Shown: piece after piece, positions 55,646 through 63,894 of the stretch
Layout of the letters: the number at the start of each line of letters is the position of its first letter
How positions within the stretch are numbered: position 1 is the first letter of the stretch
From: Bradyrhizobium iriomotense
Lineage (GTDB): Bacteria; Pseudomonadota; Alphaproteobacteria; Rhizobiales; Xanthobacteraceae
DNA length: 64,000 bases
Reading direction: 5' to 3'
Assembly: GCF_030160715.1 (NCBI RefSeq)
Contig: NZ_BSOW01000024.1
Location: 96,016-160,015, forward strand
Notes under the pieces: generated by a model
What the model was told of the DNA's origin: nothing
What the model saw: the letters and a program-made list of their open reading frames with translations, nothing else
Database searches by the model: none
Program-made: the position numbers and the translations under genes

Positions 55646-56836
55646 ATGTCTGATATGACCGTTGCCGCCAGCCGGCGCCCCCGTTCCCGTTGGGGCCTTT
55701 TCATCGCACCCGTCCTCCTCCTGATCCTTGCAGTCGCCTGGAGCGGTTTCTGGTTCTATGCCACCTCGCAGGCCGAAGTGGCCGCCGACGCCTGGCGCGC
55801 CCAGGAGGCCAAGTCGGGCCGCATCTATGATTGCGCCAGGCGCTCGATCGCCGGTTTCCCGTTCCGGTTCGAGGTGCAGTGCTCCGGCGCCAGCGTGTCG
55901 CTGGTCTCGCAGACCGCGAGCAAGACCCCGTTCACGGCCAAGCTCGACAACATCCTGGTCGTCGCCCAGGTCTATGATCCCAAGCTCGTGATCGCCGAAT
56001 TCACCGCGCCGGCGACGCTGACCGACGGCGTGACGCAGACCTCCTTCGTGGTGAACTGGAGCAAGGGTCGCAGCAGCGTGGTCGGCCTGCCGGCCGTGCC
56101 GGATCACGCCTCGATCGTGTTCGACGATCCCACCATCAATCGCGTCGACGGCTCGGTGCAGGTGCCGGTTGCCAAGGCCAAGCTGGTCGAACTGCACGGG
56201 CGCCTTGCGGAAGGGTCGTCGCGCGACAACCCCATCATTGAAACCGTGGTCCAGATCGCGCAAGGCAGCATCCAGGGCGTGCATCCGCTGCTGGCTGAGC
56301 CGTTCGAAGCGGGCGTGCGCTCGAAGATTACGGGGCTGAAGGACCTGACGCCAAAGCCGTGGCCGCAGCGTTTCCGCGAGCTCCAGGCCGCCGGCGGCCA
56401 TATCGAGATCGTGCAGTCGCGCATCCAGCAGGGCGAGATGATCGCGGTCGCCGCCGGCACGCTCGGCATCTCGCCGAACGGCCGCCTCGACGGCGAATTG
56501 CAGATGACGGTGGCGGGCCTCGAGCGCGTGATCCCCGCGCTTGGTATCGATAAAATGCTCGAAGAGGGCGTGCCGCAGGCAACGCTCGACCGCGTCGCGC
56601 CGGGTGTGAAGTCGCAGGACCTCAACAACCTGTTCGGCGCGCTCGACCGCGCAATTCCCGGCCTCGGCAAGGTGGTGAAGCAGAATGCCAATGTCGGCGT
56701 CGCCGCCGGCATCAATGCGCTCGGCACCGAAAGCACCCTGGAAGGCAAGAAGGCGCGCAGCTTCCCGCTGCGCTTCGCCGATGGCGCCGTGATGCTCGGC
56801 GCGCTGAAGGTCGCGCAGCTCCCGCCGCTGTATTGA
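55646..56836 (+). CDS. DUF2125 family exported protein
   Basis: A 396-residue protein with an N-terminal signal-anchor (FIAPVLLLILAVAWSGFWFYA) and the DUF2125 core, including a conserved Cys pair (IYDCARRSIAGFPFRFEVQC) near residues 60-80. The mature part is beta-rich. This family is conserved in alphaproteobacteria and belongs to the group of large bridge-like or AsmA-related envelope proteins by general appearance, but its function is unknown. ATG at 55646 is the first start giving this N-terminus. It is followed by a family A palindromic repeat. Confidence 0.85.
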   Translation: MSDMTVAASRRPRSRWGLFIAPVLLLILAVAWSGFWFYATSQAEVAADAWRAQEAKSGRIYDCARRSIAGFPFRFEVQCSGASVSLVSQTASKTPFTAKLDNILVVAQVYDPKLVIAEFTAPATLTDGVTQTSFVVNWSKGRSSVVGLPAVPDHASIVFDDPTINRVDGSVQVPVAKAKLVELHGRLAEGSSRDNPIIETVVQIAQGSIQGVHPLLAEPFEAGVRSKITGLKDLTPKPWPQRFRELQAAGGHIEIVQSRIQQGEMIAVAAGTLGISPNGRLDGELQMTVAGLERVIPALGIDKMLEEGVPQATLDRVAPGVKSQDLNNLFGALDRAIPGLGKVVKQNANVGVAAGINALGTESTLEGKKARSFPLRFADGAVMLGALKVAQLPPLY

Positions 56837-56843
56837 CCCCGTC

Positions 56844-56921
56844 ATTGCGAGCGAAGCGAAGCAATCCAGAAAGCTTCTGCTGGGCCAGTCTGGATTGCTT
56901 CGTCGCTTCGCTCCTCGCAAT
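56844..56921. repeat. dispersed palindromic repeat, family A copy 2
   Basis: The first arm (56844-56869) is identical to that of 30483-30508; the second arm is slightly diverged by insertions and ends TCGCAAT. It sits between the convergent DUF2125 and TyrA-like genes. Confidence 0.75.
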
Positions 56922-56942
56922 GACGGAGGAGAGACTTGGCGT

Positions 56943-57878
56943 CTACTGCTTCGTCAGCGGAGGATGCGGGCGGCCGAAGTCCGGCGCGGCCGAATCCTGG
57001 CCGATCTCGACGATGCCGCGGCGGATGGCGCGGGTGCGGGTGAAGTGGTCGAACAGCGCTTCACCGTCGCCGCGGCGGATCGCACGCGTGAGCTTGGCAA
57101 GGTCCTCGTTGAAGGTGCCGAGCATCTCGAGCACGGCCTCCTTGTTGGCGAGGAACACGTCGCGCCACATCGTCGGATCGGACGCCGCGATGCGCGTGAA
57201 GTCGCGAAAACCGCCGGCGGAGAACTTGATCACCTCGGATTCCGTCACCTGTTGCAGCTCATCGGCCGTGCCGACGATGGTGTAGGCGATCAGATGCGGC
57301 AGATGGCTGGTGATCGCGAGCACGAGATCATGATGATCCGGTGTCATGATCTCGACCTTGGCGCCGAGCGCGGCCCAGAACGCGCGCAATCGATCGACGG
57401 CGGCAGCGTCGACGCCCTCCGGCGGCGTGAGGATGCACCAGCGGTTGATGAACAGCTCGGCGAAGCCGGAATCCGGGCCCGAATGCTCGGTGCCCGCCAC
57501 AGGATGCGCCGGTACAAAGTGAATGCCCTGCGGCAGATGCGGCGCCATGTCCCTGACGATCGCACCCTTCACCGAGCCGACGTCCGAGATGATCGCGCCG
57601 GGCTTTAGATGCGCTGCGATCTCCTGCGCCACCGGGCCGCAGGCGCCGACGGGAATGCAGAGGATGACGAGGTCGGCGTCCTTCACGGCCTCGACATTGG
57701 TTGCGACCACGTGGTCGACGATGCCGAGCTCCGCGACGCGGGCCCGCGTCTTCTCCGAGCGTGCCGTGGTGACGATCTCGGAAGCCAGGCCCTGGAGCTT
57801 TGCCGCGCGCGCGATCGAGCCACCGATCAGGCCGAAGCCGATCAGAGCAACGCGCTGGAAGTGCGGGGCGACGCTCAT
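56943..57878 (-). CDS. tyrA: prephenate/arogenate dehydrogenase
   Basis: A 311-residue NAD(P)-dependent dehydrogenase for tyrosine synthesis. The Rossmann motif is VALIGFGLIGGSIARAAKLQG. The catalytic region contains AHPVAGTEHSGPDSGF (the conserved His of prephenate dehydrogenases) and GVHFVPAHP-like IHFVPAHP. It has no fused chorismate mutase. The start at 57878 overlaps the stop of hisC by 4 bp (ATGA), and a chorismate mutase gene precedes hisC, so the three form an aromatic amino acid operon. A cyclohexadienyl (arogenate plus prephenate) activity is likely but not determinable. Confidence 0.9.
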   Translation of the reverse strand: MSVAPHFQRVALIGFGLIGGSIARAAKLQGLASEIVTTARSEKTRARVAELGIVDHVVATNVEAVKDADLVILCIPVGACGPVAQEIAAHLKPGAIISDVGSVKGAIVRDMAPHLPQGIHFVPAHPVAGTEHSGPDSGFAELFINRWCILTPPEGVDAAAVDRLRAFWAALGAKVEIMTPDHHDLVLAITSHLPHLIAYTIVGTADELQQVTESEVIKFSAGGFRDFTRIAASDPTMWRDVFLANKEAVLEMLGTFNEDLAKLTRAIRRGDGEALFDHFTRTRAIRRGIVEIGQDSAAPDFGRPHPPLTKQ

Positions 57879-58975
57879 TTGCCGCCGCCCATGAAGTCGC
57901 GCAGGCCCTGAACCACGAGGCGGTTGGCTTCCTCGGTGCCGACGGTCATGCGCAGTGAATGGGGCAGGCCGTAATTCTTCAGCGCGCGCAGCACCAGTCC
58001 GCGCTTGGTCAGGAAGGCGTCGGCTTCGTCCGAGGTCTTGCCTTTCTCGGCCGGAAAATGGATCAGCACGAAGTTCGCAACGCTCGGCGTCACCTTCAGC
58101 CCGAGCTTGCCGATCTCCTCGGTCAGCCAGTTGCGCCAGGTCTCGGTGAACTGCTTCGACATCTGCTGATGCGCGGTATCCTCGATCGCGGCAACCGCGG
58201 CATACATCGCCGGCGTCGAGACGTTGAACGGACCACGGATGCGGTTGACGGCATCGATGATATGCGCAGGACCGAACATCCAGCCGATGCGCAGCGCGGC
58301 GAGGCCGTGGATCTTGGAGAAGGTATGGGTCACGACCGTGTTCTCGGTGGTCGCGACCAGCTCGATCCCCATTTCGTAGTCGTTACGCGACACGTAGTCG
58401 CAATAGGCGGCGTCGAGCACGAGCAGCACGTGCGACGGCAGGCCCGCGCGCAGGCGCTTGACCTCGTCGAACGGCAGATAGGTGCCGGTCGGGTTGTTGG
58501 GGTTGGCGAGCCAGACGAGCTTGGTGCGCGGCGTCACCGCCTTCAGGATGGCGTCGACGTCGGCGGTGAAGTTCGACTCCGCCGCCACGATGTTCCTGGC
58601 ACCGTTCGCCATGGTCGCGATCGGGTAGACCAGGAAGCCGTGTGCGGTGGAGATCGCTTCATCGCCCTGGCTGAGATAGGTGTGCGCGAGCAGATTGAGG
58701 ATCTCATCCGAGCCGGCGCCGCAGATGATGCGGTCGGGATCGAGACCATAGGTGCGGCCGATCGCTTCGCGCAGCACGCGCGAGGTGCCTTCCGGATAGT
58801 CCTCCAGATGCGTCGCCACATGCGTGAAGGCCTCGATCGCCTTGGGCGAGGGCCCGAACGGCGTCTCGTTCGCCGACAGTTTGAACACCTTGCGGCCCGG
58901 TTCCGGCACGGGGCTCTTGCCGGGCGTATAGGGCGCAATATCGAGAATGCCGGGATTCGGCACGGGGCGTGACAT
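57875..58975 (-). CDS. hisC: histidinol-phosphate/aromatic aminotransferase
   Basis: A 366-residue class II PLP aminotransferase of the HisC group. The PLP lysine is in THTFSKIHGLAALRIGW, and the conserved ANPNNPTGTYL motif is present. The N-terminal YTPGKSPVPE matches HisC in alphaproteobacteria. Because it lies between chorismate mutase and TyrA-like genes, it may also transaminate prephenate, phenylpyruvate or 4-hydroxyphenylpyruvate. It overlaps tyrA by 4 bp and follows the mutase gene by 34 bp. Confidence 0.9.
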   Translation of the reverse strand: MSRPVPNPGILDIAPYTPGKSPVPEPGRKVFKLSANETPFGPSPKAIEAFTHVATHLEDYPEGTSRVLREAIGRTYGLDPDRIICGAGSDEILNLLAHTYLSQGDEAISTAHGFLVYPIATMANGARNIVAAESNFTADVDAILKAVTPRTKLVWLANPNNPTGTYLPFDEVKRLRAGLPSHVLLVLDAAYCDYVSRNDYEMGIELVATTENTVVTHTFSKIHGLAALRIGWMFGPAHIIDAVNRIRGPFNVSTPAMYAAVAAIEDTAHQQMSKQFTETWRNWLTEEIGKLGLKVTPSVANFVLIHFPAEKGKTSDEADAFLTKRGLVLRALKNYGLPHSLRMTVGTEEANRLVVQGLRDFMGGGK

Positions 58976-59009
58976 CTTGGACTCCGGAATGGCGGGACGG
59001 ATCGAAATC

Positions 59010-59855
59010 TTAGGATCTCGTCCCGGTCGGGGGCACCGTATAGCGCGTTGCGTGGCCGCCGACGAGAGCCGACGAACGGACCGAGGCGCCAGCCCGGATC
59101 AGGGCCATCTTGATTGTCTCGAACCCAATGCCGGCCTCCGACACCAACAGCGCCGCGCCGTCGAATGCAGTATCGGGCACCGCGACGATGTCGGCGAGTG
59201 GCGCCAGCGCCCTCGCCGTGTCGGCGTTCCAGCCGGACACGCGCACGCTCCAGGTCTGGACCTCCGTGACCATGGCGTCATCGGCGACCCGCGAGATCAC
59301 GAAGACGGGCAGCGCGGCCGGATGGTCGGCGCGCTCGAGGAATGGCAGCCGCGCGATGATTTTCGGCGCGCCCTCGGCCTCGAGCTCACTCCACCACGGC
59401 GTGCGGCTCGAGATCGCCGAGACCAGCGCCAAATCGCCCTTCGATTTCGCCAGCGCCTCGACGGCGGCCTGCGCGCTGAAATGCGGCACATAGGGCGTGG
59501 TGAAGCCGAAATGGAATCGCGCCGAATCCCGCATTGCGGACTCGCCGACCGAGACGTCGGCATGCACCGAGAACGGCGCCTGCACATACGTGAAGGTCGA
59601 GATGATGACGCGCCAGATGCTCTCGATAGTGTCGAGCGGCAGGATGCCGCGATGGCGCTCGACGAGGCGGCGCATCATGCTGGCCTCGCGTGCCGGCCGG
59701 AACGCCGAGCCGACTTCCTGCGTCTGCTTGGCCTGAATCAGGCGATCGATGATGTCGCCGCGCTGCATCAACAGGCGATGCACCTGCTCGTCGATCGCGT
59801 CGATCTCCTTGCGCAATTCCTGGAGCGATGGTGGCGCGGGCGGACGCTGGGACAT
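59010..59855 (-). CDS. chorismate mutase with a C-terminal prephenate-dehydratase-like region
   Basis: A 281-residue protein. The first about 95 residues are an AroQ-class chorismate mutase: LRKEIDAIDEQVHRLLMQRGDIIDRLIQAK with the conserved Arg, and REASMMRRLVERHRG. The remaining about 185 residues are beta/alpha sequence loosely like a prephenate-dehydratase or periplasmic-binding fold but without the recognisable TRF catalytic motif of a full PheA. It is first in the operon with hisC and tyrA. It should make prephenate from chorismate. Whether the C-terminal part is catalytic or regulatory is open. Confidence 0.8.
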   Translation of the reverse strand: MSQRPPAPPSLQELRKEIDAIDEQVHRLLMQRGDIIDRLIQAKQTQEVGSAFRPAREASMMRRLVERHRGILPLDTIESIWRVIISTFTYVQAPFSVHADVSVGESAMRDSARFHFGFTTPYVPHFSAQAAVEALAKSKGDLALVSAISSRTPWWSELEAEGAPKIIARLPFLERADHPAALPVFVISRVADDAMVTEVQTWSVRVSGWNADTARALAPLADIVAVPDTAFDGAALLVSEAGIGFETIKMALIRAGASVRSSALVGGHATRYTVPPTGTRS

Positions 59856-60016
59856 ATCTGTCAGTCTGTCAGGGGCTCGTGAAAGGCGGATCGGCTGTGC
59901 CGGATCCGCGGGCGCTATGGGTCTTGATTAGGCAGGATGGACGCCGAAAGCAAAGAGAAATGACGGTCATTTCGCGTGACTTCGCAAGGCTCCCTTTGGT
60001 TAATCGGCGCCTCGGC

Positions 60017-60045
60017 TTGACGAAAACCGCGCCAGCAACTAGTTT
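60017..60045 (+). promoter_or_regulatory. possible sigma70-type promoter for metX
   Basis: TTGACG (60017-60022) and a weak -10 TAGTTT (60040-60045) with 17-bp spacing place the transcript start just before the SAM-II aptamer. Confidence 0.4.
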
Positions 60046-60051
60046 TTGCCT

Positions 60052-60110
60052 GTTCCGTGGTCATTTGAGCCGGCCGGCTTGCAGCCACGTTAAAAAACTC
60101 GCTAAACAGG
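60052..60110 (+). promoter_or_regulatory. SAM-II riboswitch (metA/metX leader)
   Basis: The conserved SAM-II aptamer is present: the P1 arm CGTGG, the GATTTGAGC-like ATTTGAGCCGG segment, CTTGCAGCCACG closing P1, then TTAAAAAACTCGCTAAA that forms the pseudoknot. It lies 107 bp upstream of the metX ATG in the correct orientation. SAM-II binds S-adenosylmethionine and turns off methionine-pathway genes. Confidence 0.92.
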
Positions 60111-60160
60111 CCGGGGACGCATCCGATCCCGGCCGAACCTATCGTTCAGGCCGGGTTTTT
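60109..60160 (+). terminator. competing hairpins and terminator downstream of the riboswitch
   Basis: GGCCGGGGA (60109-60117) can pair with TCCCGGCC (60127-60134). Alternatively CCCGGCC (60128-60134) pairs with GGCCGGG (60149-60155) and is followed by TTTTT (60156-60160), a Rho-independent terminator. The two stems share 60128-60134 and are mutually exclusive. Confidence 0.75.
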
Positions 60161-60216
60161 CATGGCCTGATGTCAGCGGCGGCTTGAGGGCCGTCGCAAA
60201 CGAGGTCGATGGTCAG

Positions 60217-61416
60217 ATGGTTGGCGTCACGTCAGTACCGAGCCCCGCGATCGCCGAAGAGCGCTCGCACGAGGCGGATCATCCGAGTTCGCAGGTTGCG
60301 TATTTCGGCGCCGAGCAGCCGTTGTCGCTCGATTGCGGCATCGACCTCAGCCCGTTCCAGATCGCCTACCAGACCTATGGCGAGCTCAATGCCGAGCGTT
60401 CCAACGCCGTGCTGATCTGCCACGCGCTGACGGGCGACCAACACGTCGCGAACGTGCACCCCGTCACCGGCAAGCCTGGATGGTGGGAGACCCTGGTCGG
60501 GCCCGGCCGGCCCCTTGATCCCAGCCACTACTTCATCATCTGCGCCAACGTGATCGGTGGCTGCATGGGCTCGACGGGACCCGCCTCGCTCAATCCGGCG
60601 ACGGGCAAGGTGTGGGGCCTTGATTTCCCGATCATCACCATCCCCGACATGGTGCGCGCGCAGGCGATGCTGATCGATCGCCTCGGCATCGACACGCTGT
60701 TTGCCGTGGTCGGCGGCTCGATGGGCGGCATGCAGGTGCTGCAATGGACCGCGGCCTATCCTGGCCGCGTGTTCTCCGCGCTCGCGATCGCCTGCTCGAC
60801 GCGGCACTCCGCGCAGAACATCGCCTTCCACGAGCTCGGTCGTCAGGCCGTGATGGCCGATCCCGACTGGCACAACGGCCGCTATACCGATCACGGCATC
60901 CATCCGCATCGCGGGCTCGCGGTGGCGCGGATGGCCGCACACATCACCTATCTCTCGGATGCGGCGCTGCACCGCAAGTTCGGCCGGCGCATGCAGGACC
61001 GCGAGCTGCCGACGTTCTCGTTCGATGCGGATTTCCAGGTCGAGAGCTATCTGCGCTACCAGGGCTCGTCCTTCGTCGAGCGTTTCGATGCCAACAGCTA
61101 TCTCTACCTGACGCGGGCGATGGACTATTTCGACATCGCCGGCGACCATGGCGGCGTGCTCGCGAAGGCGTTTGCCGGCGTGAAGACACGCTTCTGCGTG
61201 GTGTCCTTCACCAGCGACTGGCTGTTCCCGACCTCGGAATCGCGCGCGCTGGTGCACGCGCTCAACGCGTCGAGCGCGCGGGTGTCGTTCGCCGAGATCG
61301 AGACCGATCGCGGCCATGACGCCTTCCTGCTCGATGTCCCCGAATTCTTCGATATCTCCCGCGCCTTCCTGCAATCGGCGGGCAAGGCGCGCGGCCTCAA
61401 CGGCAAGGGCGGCTAG
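60217..61416 (+). CDS. metX: homoserine O-acetyltransferase
   Basis: A 399-residue alpha/beta-hydrolase-fold acyltransferase. The nucleophile elbow is GGSMGG with S168. YQTYGELNAERSNAVLICHALTGDQHV and DPSHYFIICANVIGGCMGSTGP are the MetX signatures, and the C-terminal His is within DRGHDAFLLD. It makes O-acetylhomoserine (or O-succinylhomoserine, which sequence alone does not decide) for methionine synthesis. The ATG at 60217 is chosen; a TTG at 60184 is an alternative. It follows the SAM-II riboswitch and precedes metW by two bases. Confidence 0.92.
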   Translation: MVGVTSVPSPAIAEERSHEADHPSSQVAYFGAEQPLSLDCGIDLSPFQIAYQTYGELNAERSNAVLICHALTGDQHVANVHPVTGKPGWWETLVGPGRPLDPSHYFIICANVIGGCMGSTGPASLNPATGKVWGLDFPIITIPDMVRAQAMLIDRLGIDTLFAVVGGSMGGMQVLQWTAAYPGRVFSALAIACSTRHSAQNIAFHELGRQAVMADPDWHNGRYTDHGIHPHRGLAVARMAAHITYLSDAALHRKFGRRMQDRELPTFSFDADFQVESYLRYQGSSFVERFDANSYLYLTRAMDYFDIAGDHGGVLAKAFAGVKTRFCVVSFTSDWLFPTSESRALVHALNASSARVSFAEIETDRGHDAFLLDVPEFFDISRAFLQSAGKARGLNGKGG

Positions 61417-61418
61417 CG

Positions 61419-62081
61419 ATGTCTGTACAGGAAGTGCTGCCGCTCGACGGCCTTGCGGCTGAACAGGAAGGTCACTACCGCTCCGATCATCTGCTGGTCG
61501 CGGAGATGGTCAGGCGCGGCTCGAAGGTGCTCGACGTCGGCTGTGGCGACGGCGATCTGTTGCAGCTCCTGGAAAACCGCGGCATCGATGGCCGTGGCAT
61601 CGAGCTGTCGCGCGAGGGCGTCAACCGCTGCGTCGCCAAGGGGCTCGCGGTGGTGCAGGGCGACGCTGACACCGACCTCATCAACTATCCGGACGACGCC
61701 TTCGACTACGTGATCCTGTCGCAGACACTTCAGGCGACGCGGCAGCCGAAGGTCGTGCTGGAAAATCTCCTGCGCATCGGCCACCGCGCCATCGTGTCGT
61801 TCCCGAACTTCGGCTACTGGAAGATGCGCTTGCAGCTCCTGATCGGCGGCCACATGCCGCGCACGGAGAATTTGCCGGCGACCTGGTACGACACCGCCAA
61901 CATCCATTTCTGCACCATCAAGGATTTCGTCCAGCTCTGCGACGAGATCGGCGTGAAGATGGAGCGCGCCGAAGCGCTCGATCTCTACGGCCGCCCGCTG
62001 CGGCTCAGGCTGCCCTGGTGGGTGTGGAATCTGTTCGGCGAGCAGGGCGTGTTTTTGCTGAGTCGGGGCGGCGGTAAATAG
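61419..62081 (+). CDS. metW: methionine biosynthesis protein MetW
   Basis: A 220-residue SAM-dependent methyltransferase-fold protein. The GCGDGDLLQLLENRG motif is the SAM-binding loop, with DYVILSQTLQATRQPKVVLENLLRIGHRAIVSFPNFGYWKMR as the conserved MetW segment. MetW works with MetX-type enzymes in alphaproteobacteria and is needed for efficient homoserine acylation. It begins two bases after metX, so it is under the same riboswitch. A family A palindromic repeat follows. Confidence 0.92.
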   Translation: MSVQEVLPLDGLAAEQEGHYRSDHLLVAEMVRRGSKVLDVGCGDGDLLQLLENRGIDGRGIELSREGVNRCVAKGLAVVQGDADTDLINYPDDAFDYVILSQTLQATRQPKVVLENLLRIGHRAIVSFPNFGYWKMRLQLLIGGHMPRTENLPATWYDTANIHFCTIKDFVQLCDEIGVKMERAEALDLYGRPLRLRLPWWVWNLFGEQGVFLLSRGGGK

Positions 62082-62087
62082 TCTGCC

Positions 62088-62173
62088 GTCACTGCGAGGA
62101 GCGCAGCGACGAAGCAATCCAGAGTCTTTCCGCAGAGGGATTCTGGATTGCTTCGCTGCGCTCGCAATGACGG
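62088..62173. repeat. dispersed palindromic repeat, family A copy 3
   Basis: Arms CACTGCGAGGAGCGCAGC and CTGGATTGCTTCGCTGCG are a diverged version of the family A repeat. It sits between convergent metW and the alpha/beta hydrolase gene. Confidence 0.75.
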
Positions 62174-62195
62174 AGTACGCGGTGACGCCTTCGTA

Positions 62196-63062
62196 CTAAC
62201 TCACAGGCACCGACCTCGGATCGCGCACCGGCCAGCGGCCGGCTTCCACCAGCGTGATGAATCGCTCCACCGTTTCGTTGAATAGCGCGGGCTCCTCGAG
62301 ATTGAGCACGTGGCCGGACTTCGGAAACATCGCGAGCCCGGCGGCCGGCAGATGTTTCTTCAGGAACAGGCTCGGCCCGACGCACGGATCATCCTCGTCG
62401 CCGCAGATGATCAGCGCCGCCGTCGCCACGCGCCTGATCGCATCCGTCAAGGTGTAGATCGAGGGACGGCCGCCCTGGAAGCCGCGCATGGTATTGGCCG
62501 AGCCCCTGGAATCATGCCGCGCGAGTGCGGCGTAGAAATCCGCGTGGCCGCGCGGATCCTTCACCAGGAAGGGAATCCGGCTCGGCGCCTCGCGCGTGAC
62601 TTTCGCAACTTCCGCGGAGCCCAGCGTTTCGAACTGCTCGGCGTTGGCGCGGCACTGCTTGCGCCAGGCGTCGAGATTGTCGAGCTCCGAGCCTGAACCG
62701 ACGCCGGCCAGCGTCATCGACAGCGCACTCTGCGGCGAACTCAATCCGATCTGAAGCGACGAATAGGCGCCCATCGAAAGCCCGACGAGATGTGCCTTGT
62801 CAATGCCGAGATGATCGAGCACCGCCAGCGCGTCGGTGTAGAAGTGCTTGTAAGTGTAGACGTCGGCTGACGCGGGCACGTCTGACGGCGCATAGCCGCG
62901 CGCCGAGTAGCTGATGCAGCGATGGCCGCGTGAGAAGTATCGCATCTGCGGCTCCCAATTGGTGTAGTCGGCCGCGAATTCGTGCAGAAAGATGATCGGC
63001 GTGCCGAGGCCTGCTTCCTCGAAGTAGAGGCGGCAAGCGTCCTTCGTCGTCGCGTAAGGCAT
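62196..63062 (-). CDS. alpha/beta hydrolase
   Basis: A 288-residue hydrolase. The oxyanion strand is IIFLHEFAADYTNW, the nucleophile elbow GLSMGAY (Ser), the acid-bearing strand LIICGDEDDPCVGPS, and the catalytic His in FPKSGHVLNLEEP. The family includes 3-oxoadipate enol-lactonase, esterases and haloalkane dehalogenases; the substrate is unknown. The ATG at 63062 begins the conserved MPYATTKDACRLYFEEAG sequence. It is monocistronic and divergent from the CHAP-domain gene. Confidence 0.85.
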   Translation of the reverse strand: MPYATTKDACRLYFEEAGLGTPIIFLHEFAADYTNWEPQMRYFSRGHRCISYSARGYAPSDVPASADVYTYKHFYTDALAVLDHLGIDKAHLVGLSMGAYSSLQIGLSSPQSALSMTLAGVGSGSELDNLDAWRKQCRANAEQFETLGSAEVAKVTREAPSRIPFLVKDPRGHADFYAALARHDSRGSANTMRGFQGGRPSIYTLTDAIRRVATAALIICGDEDDPCVGPSLFLKKHLPAAGLAMFPKSGHVLNLEEPALFNETVERFITLVEAGRWPVRDPRSVPVS

Positions 63063-63261
63063 GAAGGTCCTCCCGGCACGGTTGCGGCATTGGAATGCCG
63101 TTCTGCATTTCACGCATGATGGTTCTAACACCTGTTAACCGGTGCGCAAAATCTCAGCGGCCGTGGTCTTGATCTCGCCACATCAAAATTCTGATACGCC
63201 GGGCGGATGTCGGCCACCGCACGGGCCGACGGGGATTGGGGGTGTCAACGAAGGATGAAGA

Positions 63262-63894
63262 ATGTTTGAGTTGTTTGCGTTCGGCCGGCTGCGTCACGTC
63301 ATCGCGCTGGCTCTCTTCTCCGCGGCGTTCGCCGCATCTATCTCTCCAGCATCGGCACGGCCTCATCGTCACAGCGCAGAGCGGCATGCTTACGTGCACC
63401 ATGCCGGCAGGCATCATCACTACGCACGCAGCTCGCGCTTCGAGCGCGGCGCCGCGCAGTTGCAGGCGAACGGCTTCACGAACACGCAGGCCAGCTATGA
63501 CCCGAGCGCGAACAGCGGCGGCACGGCGGCGGGCGGCTTCGGTGGTGGCTCGGGCCTCGTCTCGGAAGCGCGCCGTTATCTCGGCGGCAACCCGACCGGG
63601 CGCGGCAGCCTGTGGTGCGCGCGCTTCATGAACATGGTGTTGCAACACACCGGTCATCAAGGGACCGGCTCCGATATGGCGAATTCGTTCGCGCGTTACG
63701 GAACGCGTGTCTCCGGTCCGCAGGTCGGCGCCATCGCAGTGATGTCGCGCGGAGGCCGGGGCGGCCATGTCGGCATCATCACCGGCATCGACGCGCAGGG
63801 CAATCCGATCATGATCTCCGGCAACAACGGCAACCGCGTCCGCGAGGCGTCGGTCTCGCGCGGTCGGATCTATGCGTATGTGATGCCGAACTGA
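63262..63894 (+). CDS. secreted CHAP-domain protein (TIGR02594-like)
   Basis: A 210-residue exported protein. The signal peptide runs to about residue 33 (SISPASA), followed by a His-rich stretch and a Gly/Ser linker. The C-terminal about 110 residues form an NlpC/P60-like CHAP domain with catalytic C119 in LWCARFMNM, H169 in GGHVGIITG and a following Asn in ISGNNGN. It is likely a peptidoglycan amidase or endopeptidase. The start at 63262 is the first ATG before the signal. The last 100 bases of the window after it show no gene. Confidence 0.85.
   Translation: MFELFAFGRLRHVIALALFSAAFAASISPASARPHRHSAERHAYVHHAGRHHHYARSSRFERGAAQLQANGFTNTQASYDPSANSGGTAAGGFGGGSGLVSEARRYLGGNPTGRGSLWCARFMNMVLQHTGHQGTGSDMANSFARYGTRVSGPQVGAIAVMSRGGRGGHVGIITGIDAQGNPIMISGNNGNRVREASVSRGRIYAYVMPN

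Noticed and set aside
60232..61374. A 380-residue minus-strand frame opposite metX
   Set aside because: Shadow of metX; no conserved sequence.
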